64,000 nucleotides of DNA from Oryzias latipes. Taxonomy: Eukaryota; Chordata; Actinopteri; Beloniformes; Adrianichthyidae. The notes beneath the pieces were generated by a model. That model was not told where the DNA came from. It did no database searches and saw nothing but the letters and a program-made list of their open reading frames with translations. A program made the position numbers and the translations under genes. The stretch is taken from assembly GCF_002234675.1 (NCBI RefSeq), contig NC_019879.2, forward strand, positions 11,405,464 to 11,469,463. Direction: 5' to 3'. Positions 47,801-59,800 of this stretch are shown here, one piece after another (within the stretch, counting starts at the first letter, position 1; the number at the start of each line of letters is the position of its first letter).

Positions 47801-50800
47801 GTGTCTTCTGTGCGTTGTAAATAAGAGATCCAGTCAATGCTTCCATGTAGCGATGAGGCTAAAACCTTGACTTATCTCTTACACGTGACAGGAGCATCTA
47901 GTTTATGAAAACATTTTTGGAGAAGCATTGAGGACCCAATCTGATAAAAGAGGTAGCGTACGCAAATTTGACACGTGAACAGGTTTGGCAGATTTATTCA
48001 GAAGTGTTGCTCTCTTCTCCCAAAAGTGCCATTATACTCCGGAGTGACGCGTTTGTTTTTTTCTGCTTTATTTTGCATTTTTTTGCTCCTGCAACTTTTA
48101 CTCCAGACATCCTCACAAATGTTCTGGAAACCTGCTGCAAAGCCCCATGGAAGGTCAAAGGTAAGCATGCGCTCTATTTAAGCGAGTGCCGTTGCAGACA
48201 TTAGCGGACAAGAATGCCAAGGATATCTGGGCATCTCTCTCGGCTTGGAATCGAAGCAGCACAGTGAGAGGAAGTGCAGCTGGTGTGACCTTGGAGCTTG
48301 CGATCGGCATTTCCAGCGGCATTCCCCTCTGATAACCAAGACACATCCAGGTATGTCTGCAGACGACTCGCAGAGATTCCTGGAATCAGTAATGCATCAT
48401 TTGCTTCTGCGACCCTTCCTAATCTCATCTTTAGCCTGGTGGACGTCTGTTCTGTCCCTGCAGCAAACCCGGCTGCACCATCAGGCCCCACAGCGCTTAA
48501 AAGGACACAGAGACAGAGGGCTTAAAGTGGATTACAGGTCTGCCTTTCTGAGCGAGGGTGGCACACAGTTCTACATTGTCTGCAGAAAACAAAACCACGC
48601 CGACATTTACGGGGCCGAGGTCAGCCGCTCGCCGATGGGTAACCCGATGCCATCCGCTCGTCTTCACTGTCATCGCCGACACACACACTCTGCATAATGA
48701 ACAATCTAGATAGCAGAGGGGCTAAATGACCTTCAGCAGGCAATATCACTGCCTGCTGCCACTGTCTACTGTCGTCACTCATTACCAGAAGAGCATCCTC
48801 TGCAGCTGCTTGAAGGCAACAAGGCGCTTTCAGCACCTCAGGGTGCTCAAGTAATTGTTGATTAAAAAAAAAAAAAGAAATCCTATCTACTAAAAACAAC
48901 TACAGCCACACTTCCATGCTCGGCTCACTTTAAGCTCAACCGCGTGCAGAAATCATTAAAGGAAAAAACAAAAAACAATCATTTCAAAAACAAAACACTC
49001 CTTTCATCCTATTTGTAAACTGAAAAACTCATTAAAAGGACAGAAAAAAAGACTAGAGAAAATACATTAACCAAACAATTTTAAGTAAATGGAATAAAAC
49101 TAAATAAACATGACTACATTTAAAAGTAAATTGACAAATATTTACATTTTATGATTTATCTGCATATTTACCTCCTTTCTAAATTGATTCATGTCTTTAC
49201 CAAATCAGTAGATAAGCAAAGGAAATGTAAAACATTTACATTTTTAACATTTAACGAAAGATTTGTCAACAAAATAACAGAGGCGCTTTTCTTTGTTCCT
49301 AACAGTGGGCCATGTGACAACAGGAGTGACACTTTTATGGAGCCTTTTTATCATGTGTGCGTTTGCATGTGTGCTCTCTGTAGAGTCGGATGAACTGCAG
49401 GCTGCACTCTAACTGCAACAAACACGACCTCCGTTAGTGTTTGACTGGCTGCAGGTCCAAATGCAGAGAAACTAACCTGACTTCATAAATAAACTGAACA
49501 GCACTTAGGAGTTCAGAGAGGATTAAAGACCCACTGCAATCATAGTTTTATCCATTGTTAAAGCATTCCCAGTGCTCTTTTAATTATGATTATGCCAAAA
49601 TTAAAAGAACGTGTACTAGGACAGTTTCTGTAGAGCAGCAGTAGTTCATTAGAAAATCACCTCTGCGGGACTGTTGATGGGGAGCAAGACCACCCCCCTT
49701 CCCCTCCCCGTCTACAGTCCCTCCATCTAGCTTAAAGTCCCTCACATCCCCAACCTAACATTAGCGGTGCAACAATAATGGGGAACAATATTGGAGCTAT
49801 CCAGTCGTACAGAAACCAGCTCAGACGAGGTAAAAACAAAGACGTTCATGGATCTGTTTTTCTACCAGTGGATGTGTCAGAATGGAGTGGAGCAGGCGGC
49901 TTGTGGCCTGCCCAGCAAATCTGTTACACATATGATCTTTTTCAAATGGTGTTTTTGTGTCTGCTCCTGATCTACAACAATCTGAACATAGAAACTCTTC
50001 TCACTTTAGAAAAGAAGACAACTTCAGAAGAAGACAAACCCTTTAGTGAACGTGTTAGAAGTTTAACGTTGGTCAGACCTGAAGCTCTGTAATCAGTTAT
50101 GGATTTAAAACAAAATAACAATGCCTTAACTCCACGTCTGTTTAAGAATGATACATAAAAGAGAATTAAAAATAGTTTCTATGGCCCACTAAGATTTCAA
50201 ATAACAAGAAACCAAACTTTGGGAAAGAGACACAAAAGCTCAGATCAAACAGCTTTCTGCTGTGATGCCATTACTTTTGAGGGCGATACATGACTTAACC
50301 CTTGTGCTATCTTAGATGACCCCACCCTTACATTGACGTGTTCTCCCTACCATGACAAAGGTGGATAAAGGTGGAAAGATTTCATGTAATCCATGGACAC
50401 CAGTGAAGATTACAAATCATTGAAGAAAAAAGGTTCAGCGCACTGTCTAGTGGGTCTAGATGACCCAACTCCCAATGTTAAAGTGCCTGGGATAGCACAA
50501 GGGTTAAGAGATTTATGGATCATTCAATGCTGACAGACATTCCCCTCCCCCCACTCATCCCACCAATCTTCCAAATTCAGAAACAATGAACCCTGCTAAA
50601 TAAAGTCTCATATCTCATGCTGTGTAGAATAAATAAATATTGGTATATAAGCTGAAGTGACTCTAAAAACAAATCAGACTGTGACAGTAATGACAAATGT
50701 CCAACAAGTCATGTAAATACATGAAATACATTCCAGTGGAAAAAAACAATTGACTAAGTAACTCAAACCACCCCATGAAGGACAACAAGCTGTGACTGAA

Positions 50801-53769
50801 CCAGGGGGAAACAAGAAAACGCTTCCTTTTTGAAGCAGGCTTAAAACTACTGTACAGTAGCTGGAGCTGGCTCTGTTCCCTTCACTGGGTAGCTGTCGCT
50901 TTAATGTATCCACTCTGGTAAAAGCTGAGGTGTGGTGAAGTCCTTCACAGCTAAGCTGGGAACCATCCTTGAACTCAAGCTAGGGTTCATCTCTGCCCAG
51001 AAACACCAGCCTGCAGCCATCACAGCCGCCGTCCATCTACTGGCAACTATTCATCTCAACCGATGGAATTCCCAAAAGAAATCAAAAAAGGCTTTTTAGG
51101 ATTAAAAGACAAAGAGACCATCTCTTGGTACCTGATGACGGAGTCTGTGCGGTTGAAGCCTGGTATGGAGGAGGCCTTTTCGCCCGGCGATCCCAGGATC
51201 TGCAGGGTGGTGTTGATGTCTACTTCTGTTGAATGCTTGATGGAAAACTCCATCACCTCTGAGGGGATCAGCGGGGTTTCTCCCTGAGGATCATCTGCAA
51301 GCAGATACCCTGCAGAGACAGAACGCGTGATGACATCACTGCTCCAAAAAGGAAAGATGAAAAGAGAAGTCTTCAAAATTTGAAGGGCATTAATTGTTTT
51401 TTTAATTTGTAACTAAAATATGGATTTCACTAAGACATCTTAAAAATAAATTATCTTTGTAACTCTTCAGCATTTTTTTCAACCTTTACTTCATAAAAAT
51501 AAAATGTGCTGTCATTAGAAGGAGGGGCATAACTGGTCTAATTGCTGAAAAATAATAATGCAGACATCATTTCATTAGCTTGAACCCACAGAACAGGGTG
51601 GATTCCCTTGCTCGGCCTCTGTCGCACACAAAGCCAGTAAACTGTGGAGACTTTTCTGGAAAATCCACCCGTCAGCCCAATAAAAAACATTTATATTGTA
51701 TGAAAGTCTCAGGACTGCCTGTTAACTTTATTTTGAGTGCCTTCAGTACTGTGTCTGTGAATTATTACAATCTGTATAGCCCTTTCTTGCAACATGATCC
51801 TAAACTAGTTTGGTCAATAAATATATTGAAACTGGCAAAAAAGAAAAAAAAAACATTAAGACTTGAACCGTTTATGTTTTTAAAATCAAACCAAAAAAAG
51901 AAGAAAATAAAATGTTATAAAAAACAGTTTAGGTTTGGCTGCTAACCAGAAACCAGAATGAGCCAGTGGATGTCCTCATAGAGATCGTCCAGGACTTTGC
52001 GGTCCACTGATCCCAGATCAGATGAGGCCATTAGGTGCTGCTGAGTCCTCTGGAGCTGGCCGTGGAGCCGGTTGACCCGGTCCTCTAGAAGGCTGCAGTT
52101 ACAGAACACAACCGTCACCATTCATGGAATGATAATCAACCAAAATGATGCAAGATGTAAAAAAAAAAAGGGCGGGCAGAACAATAGTGGTGCGTTTAGG
52201 CAAGACTGATTTGAGAAAAATGTCAAAGTACTGGTAGGTCAAAGGTCGGCCTGTCCACTCATCTTCTTGCAACTTTCCACTTTAAATTTGTTATTTAATT
52301 TACGTTATTTTGTAAAATAAAAAAATAAAAGTTCGCATCCCAACATAAACACACACACATGCACACACACACCATCTCAAACACACATACACGCACACAC
52401 ATTTTGCAAGGAAGGTGGGACCTGGGTCCATCTGTCCCCTGCCTCTTCCCTGGTGGGGGGTGCGGGCCCCTTTGCAACGGCGGCCGTGTCCCCGGGGTGC
52501 CGGCTTCCTGGGCCCGGCGGTGCTCTCTCCGCGCGGTGGGGGAGTTCACATTACATCTGAGCCGGGGGTGTCTGATCCCTGGGGGGTGGGTTCTGGTCCT
52601 TGCTCCTGAGTGCTGGGCCCCGCCAAATTTCCAACTGTGGCCGAGCCTGGTCGGGCCATATTTATAACACCCCTTGTGGGCCCTCTTTTTTTCCCCGGGG
52701 TTCCCCCCTCCTGGGCGGGGGCGGCGGGCCCCCTGCCTCGCTCCTCCCTGGACCAACCGTGGGCCGGGCGGATGGCTGCCTGGAGTGCGGAGCGGGTCTC
52801 CCTTGGGGGGTCCTGGCTCGTACCTGGGGTTGGGGCGGGGGGATGCCCGGAACTCCTGGGTGGTGGTGGGGTGCTCGTTTGGGGCTGTGGGCGTCCTTCT
52901 CCGGTGGGGCTCTGCGTTGGGTTCTCCCGGCGCGGCGGGGGGGCTGCTCTCCTGGTTGGGCTGGGGCGGCGCTCTCTTTCCCTCCGTGCTTCCCTGGCCT
53001 CTGGCTCTGGGGGCCTTGCGGCGGCCCTGCTGGCCCTGGCCTGGGTGGCGGGCTTGGTCGCCCGGGCGGCGGTTGTTCCCTGCCGGTTCCCGTGTGGCGT
53101 TGGGGGGATTCCGGCTGCCGCTGCTGCTGCGGTGGGGGTCTTGGGGTGGGGATGGCTGGGCACTCTCCCTCCTTCTTTTCACGTTCCACCATCCATTTTA
53201 GAAGAACATAAAACCTCACCTGAGCACTGGTGTTAGCTCACCTTTGCACTAATAGCTTGCATGACTGAATGACTGAAATGTTTCACACTAGTTGGTTTTA
53301 AGGCATAAGTATGCGTGTGTGAACACTATCTGTTCTGTGTACATGTCGACAGGTGGACATTTTTGCAGCTAGCAGGTGTGTTTATAACATTTGAGTGTGT
53401 GTGTGGACGGGCCCCGCCCTTTTTGTACTGCATTTGAACCTTACCATAATGATTAACAACCAGTAAACTTGTTGCTGTATGCTGCTTCATGGTCTTATCC
53501 CCCTTCCCCTCCTATTATCACCCCCTACCCCCCCCTCTCTCTAGCGTCCCTCTCTCTTCTTCCCCTCTTTCCTTTTCCGTCCGGTCCAACACCAAAGATT
53601 TTCAGACATGATTGAAATTAATAAAGTTTGGCCTCAATTACAAAAGGGGTTTATTCAGACATACCTTTGGTTTGTCAGAAGATTAATAACCCCTCTTGTT
53701 AAAGCAAAATATGTCCAACACAAGAGGCCCTCAGCTCTCGTCTGTTTGCCCAGCTGTTGGACAGGACAA

Positions 53770-53815
<46 letters not shown>

Positions 53816-56800
53816 CTTTTTTTTTTTTAGCTAATCTTTAACACATTAGAAAAGGCAAAACTTTGTTTATACAATTGGTACCAAATTAATCCAAATTTAT
53901 TTCATTTGGAATAAAACTTGCATTCTTAAACTACTACATGAGATTATCACTGACAAAATTAATTCCATTCAGATTTACACAGGTGGGATTTGATTTTTCA
54001 AAAATATTTTACTTCAAAATAGATTTTTGTAAATTCCAAATCCACAAAATAAAAGTTCTTCTCATTAGTGATTTAAAATAAAAGCAGACACTTACATGAA
54101 CAATGAAAGGTCTCACAGAAAAAAAGGCTATTTTTAGAAAAAGAAAATAAAGAACATTTCTAATAATAATAATAATACCACAATACTGTTAATGATTATG
54201 AATAACAGGAAAAACAAGGGTTTTCTTTCTGTGACGCAGTCACTAGTACAGCTAGATGTTATAATAAAACATTTTTATTTTAAAATATGATTACTAGAAT
54301 AAATCTTGTTGCTAAATCTGCAATCTAAAATGGTGCAAATCTTGAGTTCCTGATTACCTTGTGAGCAGAGGGATACAGTGGTCAGCCGCCACACGTCCCA
54401 GCATGCCGATGCTGGACAGCTGGTCTGAAAACAGCTCTCTGTCATCTTCCTGCAGCTCATTAATCTCCTCCTCTTCATGGGACGATATGCCGTTGACAGA
54501 CTGACAGGTTACAGGCATGCAGTGTTTTGTTAGTTGACAAAGGAAAGTTTAAACAGAATATTTTTATTTTGTGTGTCAGTGCGTGGTTGTTGCTTTTTTT
54601 TTAGGTCCCTCACCAGATTGCGGGTGCCATCAGGAGCTGCCAAGTGACACTGTATGTAAGAGTTGAAGACCTGGATGGCTGGCTGGACGAAGCAGCCTCG
54701 AGGGAAATGCTGCTCGTCCTGCACCAGCTTCAGCCACGACTCCAGCAGCCTGTCGTAGGCCTCCATGTAAACCATGTCGTCCTTATCCAGCTGCAAAAAA
54801 CCGTCAAACCAAAACAGCGTCAGTGACTTCTAACTGTAAACACTTCACTCTGTGAGTCACATCCAATCCCTGCCTGTCTACTATCATTTAAAAAGAAGCT
54901 TGGTGCTTTGAATACATATGTTCATCAGAATTTAAAAAATCTTCTAATGCCAGAAATGAAACCAGAAAACATTTCATTTTATTCTTGAAACAAAAAATGT
55001 ATAAAAAACACACCTAAGAGCCGGTAGCTTCTTTTTCAAATAATATAAAACCCAAAAACTTGACAAACACAAGAGCACACACCAGAAATAATAAAAAAAA
55101 AAAACATGTTTAAAAACACTAACTCAAACTTTAAATCTTTCCTGAAAAGACAAAGTTCTTTGGAGAATCAGAATATTTACATTGGTGACAAAACCTAAAA
55201 TATCAGTTACACTTCACTGGTATTTATCAGTATATATTTTGATATCTACACACAACTCAAGTGAAAGGTCTTCGTGAAGCTACGACTACGGCCTCTGCAA
55301 CACACGTTCCGCCGACCACTTTCAATGAAAAGTCTAAACGCCCATATGCGCAGGCTTCCACGGTCAAAACGTGTAGCTAGGCAAGTTTCTACAACCATTT
55401 TCAGGCTATAAGTGCAAAACACGTGGCCACGGAACGCGCGTCGAAGTTAAACCAGTTTAACTTTGACCAATCAGGGACACAGATTTGGTAGTGACATATG
55501 GATGATGCCCTTTTAATTTAGAGAAGAACCAACCATTTGAAAATTGATTATGGAGGAGAAATTAATAATTGCTGTTTGTGCCCGGCCGGAATTCTATGAC
55601 AGTCTTTTTAAATATTGAAATAGAGCTGTAAAAGAAAAAGCCTGGAGCAAGATTCACCAGATCATCCCTGCTTCAACAAATAAATTACAATACACCTCTT
55701 GAAGCTGCAGTTAGTGGACACGTGCTAGCGACAGTACAGTGTGAACAACAACACCAAAAACGTGTTGAAGTACCAGCGTGAACTTAGCATTAGGCTGGGC
55801 TTGGAAAGGCAGTACCCACCACCTCCTCCAGGGCGGCGCTGCGTCCAAATGAGCAGGTGAGCAGTGTGAGGCAGTTGATGAAGGAAGTGAAGAGCTCGCT
55901 GGGAAGTGCAGTTAAGACACTCCGTGGAAACATGGTGATCAGATTAGAAATGATGTTGGAGATGCCCACAGCCTCAGAATCCTCAATCTCAATTCTAAAA
56001 ATGAAAAACACACAGAACAGGATATTTAAAACCAAGGTATCAGAAAATCACCATCCAGAATTTCGAAGCAAGAAAGTCTCATTTCTTTTAATCAGAAAGG
56101 GTCAAAGAATCCCTTTTTTTGTTAACGTTTAAGCCAGAAAAATTGTTTAAAAATGCACAAGTAGAGAGGAAAATATATAGATTACACACTAATGAAGAGT
56201 AAAATAAAACAATCATAAGTGCAGCAGACCTCCATGCAGCTGATTCTTACAATCAGTGTAAACACATTTAATTGAATCATTTAGTAAAATACTGTTGCAT
56301 CAGAGTATTTGTGATGAGTTGAATCTATTTTCTCCTAATGTAAGAAAACAAAAGTTTTTCTTTCTTTAAGATAAAAAGTTAAATCGATTTGAGAAATCCC
56401 CTAAATAAAATGAAATAAAATCCCCACCACCCCCAAAGCTTTCTGTGCATTTCCACTTTCCTGACCCTCTCTGGATGGTTTTCCAATGAGGCAACTGGAA
56501 ACGCTCTAAGAATAGGTGATTGCAGACAGAGCAGGGGAGCAGGGCAGGAAGAAAGGAGGAGTGGATGAGACCCCTTCTCTGCTAGCGTGTGGACTTCATT
56601 TATACAAATGATTGCAGGATCTGGACGAATGGTTGACCCGCACTCAAAAAAAAGTATTAAAAACCCAAACCGGGATAATGCAAATAGAACAGAGACGTTC
56701 AAAACCAACACTAAAACATTTCCATACAGACTAAACATGTCAAAGGTTTTCTATAGTCGCGGAAAATATGGTATAAATATAAAAGCAAAAGGGAGAAAAA

Positions 56801-59800
56801 GAGAAGATAATTACTAAGAATACATCTGGTGGATTTTTAATGAGGAAAATTCTAAAGCCTGACAAAACAAATTGAAATCTGAAAATGTTTAAACTGTAAG
56901 CATGAGACATATATTAGCAGAATTGAATAAAAATATATATAACACAAATAAATGGACCACATAATGTTCACAGCAGGATTTGTGCAGACAGCAGAGGCCA
57001 GCTGAAAAAGTCCATTTTGAGAATGAAACCAAATCTAAACACATTTCTTACCATTTTGTTTGTGACATTTGTTTAACGTCCACTCAGACCCTGATGCTCT
57101 CATTTTACATAGTTGAAACAACAAATGAGATTTTTTTCTTTCTTTCTGAAAACTGGAGAAGAAACTTTACATCTTTAAAATCAAAACTTTAACCAGTGTC
57201 CATCCTATTGACCTTTTTCAACTCTGTGATAGTTCTACAGAAACCTGGACTTGACACGCAAAATATCTTGATACCCTCAAATTAATAATTAATTACCACA
57301 AATTAGTATTTTCTGTATAAAAATGACATTCTGTGGTCAATTTAGTATTTTGTGCACACAAATGATCATTTTTATGTCCACAAATTAACTTCAGGTGCTT
57401 CAAAGTCACAGTCCCATTCACACACACACCCACCAACACACACACACCAACACTCACACACACATTACTCAGCTGTTAGAGATAGATAACACATCAACAT
57501 CGTTGGATGCATCTTTCTGTAGAAATGCATAATCAACAAGAAGGCGATGAGAGACTCAACAAAAGACCAAGTCCTCCATGTTAAAACACTCATACCAATT
57601 TAAATAGATCCCAGCACCAAGAATCATGAAGACACATTTTAATGGAATCGAAAGAAAGACTGTATCCTATATAAAAGAATTTACTGAGGGGGTTCAAAGT
57701 TCCTATTTAAATTTCTTCAGTGCAACAGTTCATTTTCTTTAAATAGACAGCATTTTGATTCTAGGAATGGACACAAACACATTTCTGAAGAAGGTGGCAG
57801 AGAACAGTCAGAGAAAAGGAGTACGCTGGCTAAAAAGGAGTTCACTTAGTGACGGGGCACTTCTGTGTGCAGCTTTAACCTACTTTAAAAATGTTTTGAT
57901 GCATAAAATGAACAGATTACTAGAAGGACAGGGATTCACTTTTTCATTTGCCGTGATTTGATCAATTGTTTTAAAACAATCATTTAATTTCCACTCAACA
58001 ACCATTTTTTGTTTATGATAAACAGTTTTCCCACACAAGTGGAACTTTCTCTAATAAAATTCCACATTTTATTCATGAAAATTAACCCCAAAAAAAAGCT
58101 TTTTGAGTGGAAGAAATGCGAGCTTTGGAGAATAATCCATTCAAGGATTTGATAGATCTACATTGGATTTTTATCTATAAATCCTTTCATTTACAGTTTT
58201 AAAGTCTTAATAATTAGAGACACAAAACGGACCAAAATAAACATTTCCTTATAAAACTCATTTAAAAGCACATTTAGAATTGGCTCCTAAAACTATTTTT
58301 GAAGATCCGAAAAATAAGAGAAGGGGTCTCATGGGGGAATTTTTAATTTTACCATTTTATGTCGGGATCTATTGACGGTTAACAAAGTGGTTTTAATGTA
58401 ACTGAAAGCTTTACTGCCGGATCACATTTAGCATTTGTTGTTTTTATTTTGAGCTTCACCGTCTGTAAATCACAGCCGACAATTTCTCTTTCAGCGTGTT
58501 CTATAAATACAAGCAAACTCATCCTGAAACCCAACACTGAGAGCACAATCTATGTTCAATGCATATGAAAGGCTGGCTAAGAAAAACAAATAAGAACAAG
58601 GGTCCAAAAAAATCCAAAAGTGAGATTGCCGTAAAGGAAAGTTTTGTTTGTTTTGCAAAGCAAAGGCAAATGTGAGCCACTGGAATCACATAAAGACAGA
58701 AAAAAACCTCTCACAGTCATTTGACCAGGTTTATTTAAAAAAACAGATCCTTTCCCGTTTTAACAGCTTTAAGTTAATCTAAAGAGTCATCAAGAAGCTG
58801 CCAATCAGAATTAATCATGGAGATGTTCCCGGGCAGAGAAAGCCTTCTTTCCTGGACCTTAAAAAAGCTACAGTGTTGATGAATAGTTCAATTGTCTGTT
58901 TGTGAGCAAAAAAAAAAAAACTGAGAGTCCCGTTGAAAAAAACAGCCTCCTTACAGGCTGTTGGTAAAATTTCTTTGGAATTGAAGAATCGCATTAAGGA
59001 AAATGGTGTTTCAGTCAAACAACTCATGCAGTAAAAAAACATTTATTTTCACATTATTTAGTTTTGGCATTCACATTCTTTTCGTTTGGCATAAGGCTCC
59101 GTACAATTCCATGAGATAAGATTTCCGTAAAACCTTTGGGTCATAACTACCCCTAACGGAGCTCACAGGTGGAAGCCAGGGATGAGGGTGGGGCGACGAA
59201 CGCAGCGCTTGCGGTAAAGAAAGAGAGTGAACAACTGCACACCTGGCCTTAAATAGGACGCCGAACAGGTGAGTTGATTAACTGAACCGCTCTAGGGGAG
59301 TAACTGAGTAAAACACTGCGGAGTAATCTGCCTGAAAGTCGACCAAGGTCGCTCATTTATGGTGGCATGTGGCATTTTTCTTATGAAGAAAATTAAGCTT
59401 AAACTTGCATTTCTGAGTATGTCTTTATTCAAATTAAAAATCAGGAGCAGACATAAACAAAAAGAGCGTATATGTCACACAGAAACTATGCTGGGGGGGA
59501 GGGGGCAAGCCCCCTGCTCTGATGCATTTTCCTGCAGACAAATAAAAAAGGTTTTTGTTTTCCTCGTCCGAGCTGGCATCTGGCTCACAGCTGTTCGGCT
59601 GGATAGCTCAGATATTGCACTAATGTTAGGTTGGTGGGTGTATGAGGGGTTGTAAGCTTGCGGGAGGGCATGTGGACAGAGAGCTCTCAGAAATGGGGAG
59701 GGGAAGGGGGAGCAGGGTTGCTCGGCATCAAGGGTCCTGCCCACAATTCATAGGGGAACTTCTAATAAACTCCTGCTGCTCTGCAGAAACTATGTTCTAG

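Noticed and set aside
48245..48697. A 150-codon open frame in an XPO4 intron
   Set aside because: Competing frames are open on both strands, no splice-consistent exon or known domain is visible, and it does not fit the XPO4 reading phase.
52295..53236. Overlapping open frames up to 295 codons on both strands, Pro/Arg- or Gly-rich
   Set aside because: They arise from the GC-rich composition of a retroelement 3' region; several frames are open at once and none resembles a protein family.
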